A DNA stretch of 64,000 bases, taken from positions 372,001 to 436,000 of the forward strand of contig JAPFFF010000013.1 of the NCBI GenBank assembly GCA_039105265.1, written 5' to 3'. The translations under genes were made by a program, and so were the position numbers. Source of the DNA: Tritrichomonas musculus (taxonomy: Eukaryota; Parabasalia; Tritrichomonadida; Tritrichomonadidae). A model generated the notes under the pieces. It had not been told where the DNA came from. It searched no databases and saw only the letters and a list, made by a program, of their open reading frames with translations. The number at the start of each line of letters is the position of its first letter. Position 1 is the first letter of the stretch. This document shows, piece after piece, positions 29,692-38,376 of this stretch.

Positions 29692-31047
29692 TTATTCTGT
29701 TCCTGGAATTTTTTTTTCCCCATTTAATCTTTTCATTATTGTTTGAGCATATTGTGATCGATTAGATAACGGAGGTCTTTGAGTTTGAGTACCGACTGCA
29801 TCATTTGTTTCTGTTATTGGTGGTTGCACAGGTTCGCTAACACTCACTGGTGGGGGAGGTGGAGTTTCGGTTATTGGTTTTTGTTTTCTTTCTCTCTTTT
29901 TATATACTAGATTATTTGATTCAATTAATTCAATAATATCTTTTCTTTTCATTGTTTCATTAAAATCAATACCATTTCTTCTTAACAATCTTCGAAGACT
30001 ATCAATTTTAATTCCTTTATATTTTTCTCTCAATTCTTGATTTCTTTGCTTTGCTTCAGATAGCGGTTTTTTCGGTTTTGGCTCACTATCTTTCGCCTTT
30101 TTCGGTTTTGTTTGTTTCTTCTCTTTCGCATCAACAAAATCTTTTGCTCTAGGAACATTCGCTCTTGTCTTCGTCTTTTTTACTTCTTTACCAAATTTAC
30201 CTTTTGCTATATCATACATTGTTTGAACTAAATCCATTCTTGTTGCATCGGGTGGAATTGGATTAAGTTGAATTTTTTGAAATTCTTTTGATAGAATTGC
30301 ATTTAATAAAGTTCCATAAGATAAATATCGATATTTCCCTTTTTGAATACAATCTGCTTCATGTAACCAGATATTTAATTTTTCGTCATCTGTATTGTTA
30401 TCTACATTATATCCTAATTTTTGTAATTTTTCTATTCTTTTAGCTTTTGGTATTTCACCATATTTAGCTATCATTTTATTTATTTTATCTAATCTTTTCT
30501 TCTCTTTCGCATCAACAAAATCTTTTGCTCTAGGAACATTTGCTCTTGTTCTTTTTTGTTTTGGCTCATTTTCTTTCGCCTTTTTTGGCTTTGGCTCATT
30601 TTCTTTCGCCTTTTTTGGCTTTGGCTCATTTTCTTTCGACTTTTTTGGCTTTGGCTCATTTTCTTTCGACTGTAACTGTGGTGGAATTCCTCCTTTGAGT
30701 ACCCATTCCATCTTCTCTTGTTTTTTCTCTCCTGCTTTCTTTTTTCGTTTCCAAGCTAATGCTGCATTCAGGTCATCAGAATGAGCTTTTTTGACTTCTT
30801 GAGCTACAATTTTTGTTCCTTTTTTCCTTTTTGCCCATTCTCTTGGAGTAAAAACATATTCATGAACTCCTTTGATTACATGAACCAAATTATCAACTGT
30901 TTTGATTCTATAATATCTATCATCAGTAAAAGAATAACTATCTCCTTTTCCAACATCTGTTCTCATTTTGGCATTTGATATTTGTTTCATTAATTTTTTC
31001 GCTTCTGATGTTGTATTTGATCGTGTTGTATTCACTTTTTTTGACAT
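29692..31047 (-). CDS. Basic repeat protein with SAP-like motif (451 aa)
   Basis: Highly basic. Residues ~130-185 hold four KENEPKPKK units, and TRANVPRAKDFVDAKEKK occurs twice (near residues 172 and 293). Near residue 350 the stretch LRRLLRRNGIDFNETMKR followed by DIIELIE fits the SAP motif, a short helix-turn-helix that binds AT-rich DNA. A second similar helix pair lies near 205-230. The C-terminus is Pro-rich. In the late-like block beside the SAP protein at 31088, this is a good candidate for a DNA-condensing core protein like those of adenovirus particles, though no homology to them is claimed. Confidence 0.6.
   Translation of the reverse strand: MSKKVNTTRSNTTSEAKKLMKQISNAKMRTDVGKGDSYSFTDDRYYRIKTVDNLVHVIKGVHEYVFTPREWAKRKKGTKIVAQEVKKAHSDDLNAALAWKRKKKAGEKKQEKMEWVLKGGIPPQLQSKENEPKPKKSKENEPKPKKAKENEPKPKKAKENEPKQKRTRANVPRAKDFVDAKEKKRLDKINKMIAKYGEIPKAKRIEKLQKLGYNVDNNTDDEKLNIWLHEADCIQKGKYRYLSYGTLLNAILSKEFQKIQLNPIPPDATRMDLVQTMYDIAKGKFGKEVKKTKTRANVPRAKDFVDAKEKKQTKPKKAKDSEPKPKKPLSEAKQRNQELREKYKGIKIDSLRRLLRRNGIDFNETMKRKDIIELIESNNLVYKKRERKQKPITETPPPPPVSVSEPVQPPITETNDAVGTQTQRPPLSNRSQYAQTIMKRLNGEKKIPGTE
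30530..30665. repeat. Tandem repeats coding KENEPKPKK units
   Basis: A roughly 30-base unit (TCTTTCGCCTTTTTTGGCTT and close variants) repeats four times and encodes KENEPKPKK units on the minus strand. The near identity of neighbouring units indicates recent slippage or unequal exchange. Confidence 0.85.
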
Positions 31048-31087
31048 TTTTACTTACAAAAATAATATCGAATTTCAATTTTTAAAT

Positions 31088-31666
31088 TTAATTCTTTGTT
31101 CTTCTTTTATATCCTTTTTGTGGTCCTGGTTTCTTTCTAGGTGTTCCATCTTTTTTCAATTCTCCTTTCTTTTGTCCTTTATCTGATCTTGTTTTTCTTG
31201 GTAATCGAGGTCCATAATGTCTTTCTCGTGGTTTTCTTGTTCCATTCGGTTTTTTCCTTGGTTGTCTTGGTTTATTTGATGTTTTTCTTTTATTTTTATA
31301 TCCTGTTTCTGCCCAACGTGCAAGAATTGCTTGTAATGTTTCTTTTGTATCATCAGGTGAAAAATGGATTCCTTCTTTTCTCGCAAAATCTTGTAAATCT
31401 TTTAAATTAACATGTGACCAATCATAAGCAGGTAGATCTAAATATTTTCTTGGTGTCTTTGGAGCTGGAGCTGCTGTTGCTTCTACTACATCAGCTGCTG
31501 CTTGCATTGCTTCTCCTGCTTGATTTAATACCTTTGCTGTTGATTTTTTGATTTTGATATCAGATAATGTCTTCGCTGAGGTTGTTGTTGGTGGTGGTCC
31601 TGTTGCGAATTTTATATTCCTTGCACGTCTAGCGTTTTTTCCTGGATTGTTTTTTTTCGATACCAT
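31088..31666 (-). CDS. Basic SAP-domain protein, candidate core protein (192 aa)
   Basis: Residues ~85-115 (WSHVNLKDLQDFARKEGI, then DDTKETLQAILARW) match the SAP fold pattern of two short helices. The rest is Ala-rich at the N-terminus and extremely Lys/Arg/Gly/Pro-rich at the C-terminus (KPRQPRKKPNGTRKPRER, KPGPQKGYKRR), including AT-hook-like GR/KP cores. It most likely binds and compacts DNA. It lies between two other basic proteins in the leftward block next to the capsid genes, consistent with a virion core role. Confidence 0.6.
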   Translation of the reverse strand: MVSKKNNPGKNARRARNIKFATGPPPTTTSAKTLSDIKIKKSTAKVLNQAGEAMQAAADVVEATAAPAPKTPRKYLDLPAYDWSHVNLKDLQDFARKEGIHFSPDDTKETLQAILARWAETGYKNKRKTSNKPRQPRKKPNGTRKPRERHYGPRLPRKTRSDKGQKKGELKKDGTPRKKPGPQKGYKRRTKN

Positions 31667-31714
31667 CTTTTATTTTTGATTTTTCATTAAATTATCAAAA
31701 AATAAAATTATTTT

Positions 31715-31981
31715 TTATCGTTCTTTTCTTCGATCCTTTTTATCTTTTTTGAGCTTGGTTTTGATATGGATTGTATTCCGAAATGATCTTGGTGATGGTT
31801 TATACAAATCCGTATACCATGCTGGGAGTACAAGTTCTTTTATTGCTTTTGGTGGTCTTGTTGCTTTTGATGATCCTGTTGCATTTGATGATCCTGATTT
31901 GACTGTAAAGATCATTACGGGGTTTGCTGGGGGTCGTGCTTTCTTTTTCGGTGTCGTCCTTCTTTGTTTTTTTACTGGCAT
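31715..31981 (-). CDS. Short basic protein (88 aa)
   Basis: Starts MPVKKQRRTTPKKKARPP and ends in a run of Lys/Arg (KTKLKKDKKDRRKER), with a Ser/Ala/Lys middle. It reads like a small DNA- or RNA-binding virion protein, comparable in character (not shown homologous) to short basic core peptides of other double-stranded DNA viruses. Its neighbours on both sides are in the same orientation. Confidence 0.55.
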   Translation of the reverse strand: MPVKKQRRTTPKKKARPPANPVMIFTVKSGSSNATGSSKATRPPKAIKELVLPAWYTDLYKPSPRSFRNTIHIKTKLKKDKKDRRKER

Positions 31982-32019
31982 TTGATTCTTTCATTAAAAT
32001 TAATTTTTCAAAAAACTAA

Positions 32020-32268
32020 TTACATCAAACCTATTTCCAGTTCTAACTTCTCTAATATAAATTGCTCTAACATATTAATGAAATGAGTATCAATTTGATT
32101 AGCAATTCTTAAATTTAAAACAATTCTTTGATCAAATAGTCCAATTGATTTATTGAATATTTCATTCATCCAATAATTTTTCATTTCTTGTGAATTTGCA
32201 AATCTCCATTCCAATATTAAGAATAACGTATCATTAATTTCTTTGAGTTCATTCTTGATGTAATTCAT
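32020..32268 (-). CDS. Unknown 82-aa helical protein
   Basis: Unrecognised; largely helical (LKEINDTLFLILEWRF, then MLEQFILEKLELE). Its start overlaps the end of the gene at 32249 by 20 bases, so translation of the two may be linked or they may have separate messages. No function is suggested by the sequence. Confidence 0.5.
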   Translation of the reverse strand: MNYIKNELKEINDTLFLILEWRFANSQEMKNYWMNEIFNKSIGLFDQRIVLNLRIANQIDTHFINMLEQFILEKLELEIGLM

Positions 32269-32575
32269 TTTCTATCTCATTAAAATCTTCTTCATTTTCA
32301 TTTTCCTCTTCTCCATTTTCAGGATCTTCAAAAGTTTTATTTAAGTTATCAACACTCTTTGATTTTGTTATTTTTCTATTTCCTCCTTTCAAATGTGGTC
32401 TTGATGGCCTATCTTTTTTCATCCAATCTGACCACCTTACTGAAAATTCATTACCTTCATATAAATAATGAATACGAATATCTCCTCTTTTGTAATCATC
32501 TAATAATATACAATTTTCTTTAGCCATTTCTTCTCTCACTTTTTGAGTATTCCAACGGATCCTAGTCTTTGTCAT
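32249..32575 (-). CDS. Unknown 108-aa protein with acidic tail
   Basis: The start is placed at the ATG at 32575 (MTKTRIRWNTQ). There is a beta-like middle (DIRIHYLYEGNEFSVRW), a basic segment with KSKSVDNLN, and a strongly acidic end (GEEENENEEDFNEIE). The KSKSxxNL piece recurs as KSKSIENLQ in the small gene at 61827 of the far-right Polinton DNA, a faint hint of relation. The leader is T-rich (TTTTTTATTTTGTCTC). Confidence 0.5.
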   Translation of the reverse strand: MTKTRIRWNTQKVREEMAKENCILLDDYKRGDIRIHYLYEGNEFSVRWSDWMKKDRPSRPHLKGGNRKITKSKSVDNLNKTFEDPENGEEENENEEDFNEIENELHQE

Positions 32576-32634
32576 ATATTTTTGAGACAAAATAAAAAAT
32601 TAAAAAAATTAAAAAAGCTTATTGTTTAATTAAA

Positions 32635-32829
32635 TCATGCAATTGCAAGTAAGAAATAAATAAAAGTGAAAATGATGTTCATCACAAAGAGAATAACAAG
32701 AGTCCACAAACAGCAATTGGGTGGTGGATGTTTACAGCAGCAGCAATCCTGACAGTATTCAGAATCTTCGTCATTTCTTGAACTCTCAGAAAATGACATT
32801 AATGGTTGAGTGGTTGCTCTTCTTGACAT
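32635..32829 (-). CDS. 64-aa Cys-rich single-pass membrane protein
   Basis: An acidic N-terminus is followed by a dense Cys cluster (YCQDCCCCKHPPPNCC) and a hydrophobic helix near residues 43-62 (WTLVILFVMNIIFTFIYFLL) ending at the C-terminus. The Cys cluster beside a membrane segment suggests palmitoylation or metal binding. The gene has the right-half promoter: GGCGGTTTTGACAG then CCATTTTT, immediately before the ATG. It may mark the boundary between the two expression sets. Confidence 0.65.
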   Translation of the reverse strand: MSRRATTQPLMSFSESSRNDEDSEYCQDCCCCKHPPPNCCLWTLVILFVMNIIFTFIYFLLAIA

Positions 32830-32858
32830 TTATAAAAATGGTCTGTCAAAACCGCCAA
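32830..32858 (-). promoter_or_regulatory. M3/Inr promoter of the 32635 membrane protein
   Basis: Read on the minus strand: GGCGGTTTTGACAGA, then CCATTTTTATAA and the ATG. The CGGTTTT box matches the trichomonad M3 type and the YCATT the initiator, with TTGACA conserved between them as in the other right-half genes. Confidence 0.7.
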
Positions 32859-32859
32859 T

Positions 32860-35800
32860 CTAGTATTCAAAATATTTTTCTCTCTTTCCTTCTTTATATG
32901 GTGTTGATATTCTTCTTTTGAATTCATTTAAGGTTGATACAGTCATATTTTTATTCATTTGGAAACATGGTTGACCTTTTGTAAGATCAAATGTTTGTTG
33001 ATTCCCTTCATATAAATATTTATATAATTTCATTGGATCATTATCAAATTCATTCTTATAAGCATATTTAATAGATTGTTCAGTTAATCCTTTCCCACGA
33101 GTCATATAATCAATTTCACCTGTAGAATCTTGTAACTTATCAATATACATCTTTTTCATCAAAAAGTATGATTCAATTGATTCTGGCATTTCTTTGTGAC
33201 CATTTATAGTTGGAAAATCTGAATGGAATTGACCTAAATATTTACCTATGAGTTCTCGATTATATTTTTCTTTATAAGCTTTTTGTAATTTTGGTAAATC
33301 ATTTATTTCAATATGCATTGAATCAGTATCCTGATAATAAATATGGCAACCAATATCAAATGCAAGACACATCACTTCATTCATGATTCTTTTTGACATA
33401 CTTAATACATGAATACCTAATAATGAAAAATTAAAATGTTTATCAATTGGTCTCAATATTCGAACAGCATGCATATTATTTTGTAATTCAATATCTTCAA
33501 CAATTTTGTTATAATTTTTGATCCAATAATTATCTAAAGTATCTTGATCATTAATGTATTTAAAATCTTTTTCAATAGGTCTTTCAATAGTTTTACCATA
33601 ACAACTATTCATAATTAATTTATATAAATTTTGTAAAGGATTGTCTTGACTTTTATATTCTAATCTTTTCTCAAATATTTTTTGAATTTCTTTTTGGATA
33701 TGATATTCTCTTTTTCCAGGCCAATAATAACCTCTAATTAATTCGAAATCTATTTTTTGAAATTCAATGAGATCTTCTAAATAAATATTATCGACAATCA
33801 TTTTGAAAGGTTTATCGAATTTATCATCATTAAGGTTACCATCTTTTGTTTTCTTAACGATTAATGGAAATGGATAATGTTTATGAATTCCAGTAACTAA
33901 AATTTCTACTATATATGCACCTTGTTTTGATAAAAATTCATAATTTAATTCTGTTTTGGATATTACTACTGGTTTTCCTTGAACGGTATATAATCTATGA
34001 ATTGCTGAAGGATATAAACTAACTGCGTCAAAATCTGCTAATTTTTCAGTGATATGCCACTTTTTGTTATAAGCAGTCATACATCTACCACCATAAACAG
34101 CATATGAACAAAATTTCCTAACAATTCCACCTACTGAATATAAATCATGACCATAATAAACTTTATGATTAAATACATCATTAGCTAAAGAAGAAATTGA
34201 AATATATTTGAATGGATCGATTTTGAAATCTTGAATGAAACCTTGTCTAAATTTAACAAAACTTTCTCTTAATATTCGAACATCTTGATGACAATAAAAT
34301 AATGCATATTTCCACATATCAAATTCATTATTACTTAAACGGCATCCCTTAATTTTGTTAATATTTGAACGAAATAATTGATAATCTTGTTCAGTCCATG
34401 TTTTATCTTCTTCTTTACCTGCTTCATTAATTTGACCTTTATTTGTTCTTAATCTTTCAAATGTATAATATTTGTATGGGAAAATTTCTTTTTCACAAGG
34501 AATATTAAACATTAATGGTAGATTAGATAGCTTGCAAGAGAAAATTGGATAACTATCTTTAAATGTTATCTTTTTGTTCTCAAATTTCAAAGTCATATTA
34601 AAACATTGATTTCCTTTAATAATTGATGATAATATTTTTATATTTTGATTATTGTTTTGTAAAATCATTCTAATATCATAAGCCAAATTATGAAAATAAC
34701 AAATTGAATCAGTAGGTAAATATTTCAATAGATTTATATTACATTTTTCACCTAAGAATTCTTTCTTAATTTTCCCATCTAATGAATGTAAACAACATAA
34801 GAATGGAATATGAATTTTTGAACTTGTATCAGATTCAAAATCACAAAACCAATAAGAAGTTTCTACTTGTTTGATTATTTTTGTTTTTGGTTCAATTAAT
34901 TTACAACAATATTCATCTTTATATTCTAATGTAGTATTTGAAATATCTTGATCAATTTCATTATAAAATATTGAATGTAATAAATGTTCTTGTGAATAAT
35001 TAATTGGAATGAAATAATTTTTCTTAAATAATTCTCTAATCAAGTTTGAAGAAGTTATAAATGATCTACCTTTTGTCCAATGATCTGTAATCCAATCTTT
35101 ATTATATTTGTCTTCATCTAACTTTTCAATATTTTTGATATAATAATATGTAAATGGAGTCTTTTCTTCGATGAAATAATGTTTTTGATATACATTGAAT
35201 TTATGAGTTCGTTCTGGTTCAGCTTTTTGTATACCCATATATGTTTTTCTTTTACCTTTATCCATTGAACGTACAGATTGTTTTTGAGCAACAGAATTAT
35301 CATCAATATAAGTTAAATTAAGATGAATATTAAATTCTTCACATAAATGATTAATACTACTTTGTGATAAATATCTATTTTGAATCCTTAATCTAATTTG
35401 ATTTAATAATGATTCTGAATAATTTCCAGTTTGTTGTAAAGCATAAATGAAACAACAATCATTTAATTCTTCTTTTATTTTCTTTGTCTTTTCATTAATT
35501 AAACTATCAAATATTTGTAATCGAACGAGGTAATCAATTAATACTTTTGGACAACCAGGTTTTAATAAATATTTAAAGAATCCTCCATCGACTGTATTTT
35601 TATGTTTTGGATGTTTTAATATACTAAATTTGATTTGAGAAAATAATGAAAATTCAGGTAATCTTTGACCTTCTAAATCATATTCCCAACCTGGATTCTT
35701 TTCAATTTGATAAATGAAATTCTCTTCTGTTAAATTCTTTAATAATTCTTCATAAGTTTTTCCATTTAAAGGTACAGAATGCCATTGACCTCCAACTGAA

Positions 35801-36159
35801 TAAGATAATTTATATTTTTCTGTTGCAGCTAATTCACCTATTTCATTTTCAAATTTCTTTCGTAAGAATGGAAATAATTTCTTTCGACCATAATCATTTA
35901 ATTGTTCAAAATTAATTCTCCAATCAGTTGGTGAATCATTTAACATTTTTATATAACCATCAACAATTCTATCTTGATCATTTTCATTATTAATTTTCAT
36001 GAATTGAATAAATGAATCATCTTTTGAATGAGGTCTAATTGAATTCTGAATATTTAAGAAATAAGGATCAGTTGTTCTTTTTGGTTCATATTCATTTGAT
36101 TTTGGCTCAGGAGGTGGAACTAATTTTCTCAAAGGTACATTTTGCTCACTAACGGGCAT
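32860..36159 (-). CDS. Protein-primed family B DNA polymerase (pPolB)
   Basis: About 1,099 residues from the first in-frame ATG. The exonuclease part has DFESD near 440, NLAYDIR near 495 and YCHQDVR near 645. The polymerase part has motif A DFDAVSLYPS near 706, motif B KLIMNSCYGK near 845 and motif C YYQDTDS near 942, all fitting protein-primed DNA polymerases of Polintons and linear plasmids. It would copy the element from its ends using a terminal protein as primer, consistent with the long TIRs. The N-terminal ~400 residues are unassigned and could include the priming protein. A 25-base direct repeat (36121-36145 and 36160-36185) surrounds the first ATG. Confidence 0.92.
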   Translation of the reverse strand: MPVSEQNVPLRKLVPPPEPKSNEYEPKRTTDPYFLNIQNSIRPHSKDDSFIQFMKINNENDQDRIVDGYIKMLNDSPTDWRINFEQLNDYGRKKLFPFLRKKFENEIGELAATEKYKLSYSVGGQWHSVPLNGKTYEELLKNLTEENFIYQIEKNPGWEYDLEGQRLPEFSLFSQIKFSILKHPKHKNTVDGGFFKYLLKPGCPKVLIDYLVRLQIFDSLINEKTKKIKEELNDCCFIYALQQTGNYSESLLNQIRLRIQNRYLSQSSINHLCEEFNIHLNLTYIDDNSVAQKQSVRSMDKGKRKTYMGIQKAEPERTHKFNVYQKHYFIEEKTPFTYYYIKNIEKLDEDKYNKDWITDHWTKGRSFITSSNLIRELFKKNYFIPINYSQEHLLHSIFYNEIDQDISNTTLEYKDEYCCKLIEPKTKIIKQVETSYWFCDFESDTSSKIHIPFLCCLHSLDGKIKKEFLGEKCNINLLKYLPTDSICYFHNLAYDIRMILQNNNQNIKILSSIIKGNQCFNMTLKFENKKITFKDSYPIFSCKLSNLPLMFNIPCEKEIFPYKYYTFERLRTNKGQINEAGKEEDKTWTEQDYQLFRSNINKIKGCRLSNNEFDMWKYALFYCHQDVRILRESFVKFRQGFIQDFKIDPFKYISISSLANDVFNHKVYYGHDLYSVGGIVRKFCSYAVYGGRCMTAYNKKWHITEKLADFDAVSLYPSAIHRLYTVQGKPVVISKTELNYEFLSKQGAYIVEILVTGIHKHYPFPLIVKKTKDGNLNDDKFDKPFKMIVDNIYLEDLIEFQKIDFELIRGYYWPGKREYHIQKEIQKIFEKRLEYKSQDNPLQNLYKLIMNSCYGKTIERPIEKDFKYINDQDTLDNYWIKNYNKIVEDIELQNNMHAVRILRPIDKHFNFSLLGIHVLSMSKRIMNEVMCLAFDIGCHIYYQDTDSMHIEINDLPKLQKAYKEKYNRELIGKYLGQFHSDFPTINGHKEMPESIESYFLMKKMYIDKLQDSTGEIDYMTRGKGLTEQSIKYAYKNEFDNDPMKLYKYLYEGNQQTFDLTKGQPCFQMNKNMTVSTLNEFKRRISTPYKEGKREKYFEY

Positions 36160-36255
36160 TAATTTTCTCAAAGGTACATTTTTGCATTTATGATTTCACG
36201 ATGATTTTCTGGCTCAATTGTCTTTGGCTCACTGACATTCGCACTAGGTGGGGGT

Positions 36256-36537
36256 TCAGTAAATTCTTTTTCTTTCGACTTTTGGTTCTGGGGGTTGATT
36301 TAAATATTGAGGGAGATTTGAATGAGTTAAACCTTTAACGAACCAAAATATTGAATCCCCATTCAATTTTCCATCGTAACCATTTTCTTTAACTTTTTGT
36401 ATAATATACTCATTTAATATTTCTTTACTCCGATCCCCATTCTTTTTAGAGAATTCTTTAAACGTTTCTTTACCATTCGTTAAGAGATTATAAATCTCCA
36501 TTAATCTGTTAGGATTCGCTCTAATAGTTGTTGTCAT
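36256..36537 (-). CDS. 93-aa protein upstream of the polymerase
   Basis: Starts MTTTIRANPNRLMEIYNLL behind a good M3/Inr promoter. The body is helical and basic, then WFVKGLTHSNLPQYL and a Pro/Lys tail. No promoter module is seen between this gene and the polymerase, so both may be on one transcript; whether they are functionally linked is open. No family is recognised. Confidence 0.5.
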   Translation of the reverse strand: MTTTIRANPNRLMEIYNLLTNGKETFKEFSKKNGDRSKEILNEYIIQKVKENGYDGKLNGDSIFWFVKGLTHSNLPQYLNQPPEPKVERKRIY

Positions 36538-36585
36538 GTTAACTTTCTTTTACAATAAAAATAATGGTCTGTCAAAACCGTTAAT
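36538..36585 (-). promoter_or_regulatory. M3/Inr promoter before 36537
   Basis: On the minus strand AACGGTTTTGACAG is followed by ACCATTATTTTT and, after a 20-base leader, the ATG. It serves the 36537 gene and perhaps the polymerase behind it. Confidence 0.65.
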
Positions 36586-36599
36586 TAAAAAGAAAATGT

Positions 36600-36860
36600 T
36601 TATTTAGGTCGAGTTAATTGAAGAACGAAAACGTCTTTTATTAATTGTTCGATTTGAACACCACGTTCAGCAACTTTTCGATCAATTCTTTGGACAGAAC
36701 TTTCTAAACGTTCCAATCTTGAAGTTAATTCATCAAGTTGAGAATTTATTTTTTGCATGAGAACTTTCGTTATATTCAAATCATTTCGAACATTCGATAG
36801 AAAATCTCTTGTTTGATCATCAATCTTTTTCTTCTCTTCGAAAAAGTCAGGTTCACTCAT
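36600..36860 (-). CDS. 86-aa coiled-coil protein
   Basis: Heptad pattern through most of its length (LMQKINSQLDELTSRLERL, then SSVQRIDRKV), so it very probably forms a coiled-coil oligomer. The start lies just after AACGGTTTTGACAC-TTCATTATTTTT. Similar small coiled coils follow in this half of the element; they may be assembly or host-interaction factors, but no function can be assigned. Confidence 0.65.
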   Translation of the reverse strand: MSEPDFFEEKKKIDDQTRDFLSNVRNDLNITKVLMQKINSQLDELTSRLERLESSVQRIDRKVAERGVQIEQLIKDVFVLQLTRPK

Positions 36861-36890
36861 TTAAAAATAATGAAGTGTCAAAACCGTTTT
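36861..36890 (-). promoter_or_regulatory. M3/Inr promoter before 36860
   Basis: Minus strand: AAAACGGTTTTGACAC, then TTCATTATTTTTAA and ATG. Near-identical in spacing to the modules at 38031 and 41809. Confidence 0.7.
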
Positions 36891-36896
36891 TATATC

Positions 36897-37604
36897 TCAT
36901 TCCTGATAATGACTAATATATTCATCTATTAACCTCTTTAATTTATCTAAACATGTTTTTGAAGCAGTAATGATAGAACTATAAATTGAAACATCATTTG
37001 TACCAAAATTCTTACGAATAATATCTTTTATATCTCTATTTGGTGTCATAGCTATTGGCATATTATCTTTGAAGTACCATTGATTTTTTTCTTTTGGTTT
37101 GATATCACGATAATAATCTTTATGACGTTTGACTAAATGTAATTTAACTTTTTCTGGATTATCTTTTAATTCTTCTAACCAAATTAAGAATTTATAATCA
37201 TATTCTCTATTTTTAGGTACTAATCTTGGTTTTTGTTCTTGTCTTTGTTTTTCAAAATACTCATCTAATAATTTTAGAACAAAGAATGAATAAGTAGGTG
37301 AAGCCCAAATTGCTATATGATTTACTAATAATTTATGAACATAAATTCCTTTCAAATTATTCGGTAAATTTGGTCGATTTTCTAATAACTTTTGGTCGGG
37401 CGGAATTCCGACTGACTCAGAAATAAATTGAAATAACTCCTTTGTTTGTTTATTTTCATTCCAATGCTTAATTTTCTTTGTTGATTGACAAGCACTAATT
37501 ATACTATTTGCTTGAAACATATTATCTTTCTTTGAACGTATAATCCGTAAATGTTCATTATATTGTAACCATTCATAATTTTCATTTATTGGCTCTACTA
37601 TCAT
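36897..37604 (-). CDS. KilA-N domain protein (235 aa)
   Basis: Residues ~20-110 match the KilA-N pattern: MFQANSIISACQSTKKIKHW, a TKELFQFIS stretch, then GIYVHKLLVNHIAIWASPTY followed by FFVLKLLDEYF. KilA-N is a DNA-binding module typical of large DNA viruses and phages, and is also abundant in trichomonad genomes. The C-terminal half is basic and helical, possibly a second functional domain. The usual M3/Inr module is not obvious upstream, where an A/T-rich 48-base spacer lies. A regulatory or replication role is likely. Confidence 0.8.
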   Translation of the reverse strand: MIVEPINENYEWLQYNEHLRIIRSKKDNMFQANSIISACQSTKKIKHWNENKQTKELFQFISESVGIPPDQKLLENRPNLPNNLKGIYVHKLLVNHIAIWASPTYSFFVLKLLDEYFEKQRQEQKPRLVPKNREYDYKFLIWLEELKDNPEKVKLHLVKRHKDYYRDIKPKEKNQWYFKDNMPIAMTPNRDIKDIIRKNFGTNDVSIYSSIITASKTCLDKLKRLIDEYISHYQE

Positions 37605-37652
37605 TTTTGTTTTTGTAAGAGGATAAAAAAATAAAAAGATAAATTAAATTTA

Positions 37653-38030
37653 TTAATCATCATCATCCATTAGAAATTTTTGAAAAGAACTTATTTCAGC
37701 TATTAAAGCTCTTTTTTGAACTTTGTATTGATCAAAACTATCTTGATATTCTTTCCATGCTGATTTCTCTTCTGTCTCAAGTTCAGTTTTTATTTTTTCA
37801 TGATCTTCAATAATTGAATCAATTTGTATATCTTCGAAATCTCTTTTGAGTTTATATAAGTTGTGTAAATCTTCACCATTATACCGTTGACAAAAAGAAA
37901 TATCTTTCTCTTTTACTTTTGCTTCAGCCAAACGATTCATAGCATCATAGAATTCACTCATTGATTTTTTGAGTTTATCTTTCTTGTCCTCTATTAAATT
38001 TTGAAATACTACTTGAGGAACTCTCTTCAT
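37653..38030 (-). CDS. 125-aa coiled-coil protein
   Basis: The start is set at the ATG at 38030 (MKRVPQVVFQ). An in-frame ATG 30 bases upstream would translate the promoter box itself (NNGFDTSLF), so it is rejected. The protein is charged and helical throughout (DKLKKSMSEFYDAMNRLAEA, KIKTELETEEKSAWKEY) and ends in an acidic DDDD. One of the family of small coiled coils in this half. Confidence 0.65.
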   Translation of the reverse strand: MKRVPQVVFQNLIEDKKDKLKKSMSEFYDAMNRLAEAKVKEKDISFCQRYNGEDLHNLYKLKRDFEDIQIDSIIEDHEKIKTELETEEKSAWKEYQDSFDQYKVQKRALIAEISSFQKFLMDDDD

Positions 38031-38068
38031 AAAAAGTGAAGTGTCAAAACCGTTATTCATTTTTTTAA
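38031..38068. promoter_or_regulatory. Bidirectional promoter between 38030 and 38069
   Basis: Minus direction: AACGGTTTTGACAC then TTCACTTTTT and ATG. Plus direction: CCGTTATTCATTTTTTTAA then ATG. The two initiators point outward from one shared AACGGT box, a compact 38-base divergent promoter. Confidence 0.75.
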
Positions 38069-38356
38069 ATGTTGCCTACTCATAGTTTGAATCTACTCAA
38101 AGAAAATTTGAATAGTTCAATTGATGAATTAATTAGACAAATACATAGTGTTGAAGAATTTGAAATAGAGATTCTGTCATTAAAGAATGATCCTGATTAT
38201 GAAAGTTTCCTAGAGGAATTAGAGAAAGAGAAACAAAAATATGAATCCAAAAAAGCTGAAGTAATTCAAAACACTCAAACCTTAATCAACTTCATCGAAC
38301 AAAAAAAATCAACCACACCGAAAAAAATAAAATTATCAGTCATATTGAAAGAGTAA
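38069..38356 (+). CDS. 95-aa coiled-coil protein
   Basis: A helical, charged protein (IDELIRQIHSVEEFEIEIL, then LEELEKEKQKYESKKAEVI) with a short Lys-rich tail. The ATG follows TCATTTTTTTAA. It closely resembles the 3619 product in layout. Its partner across the shared promoter is another coiled coil, so the two could associate; this is a guess. Confidence 0.65.
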   Translation: MLPTHSLNLLKENLNSSIDELIRQIHSVEEFEIEILSLKNDPDYESFLEELEKEKQKYESKKAEVIQNTQTLINFIEQKKSTTPKKIKLSVILKE

Positions 38357-38376
38357 AAAATTATTTTTTTATTTAT

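Noticed and set aside
30395-30784. Plus-strand Phe/Ser/Gly repeat frame
   Set aside because: It is the antisense reading of the KENEPKPKK repeats of the real minus-strand gene.
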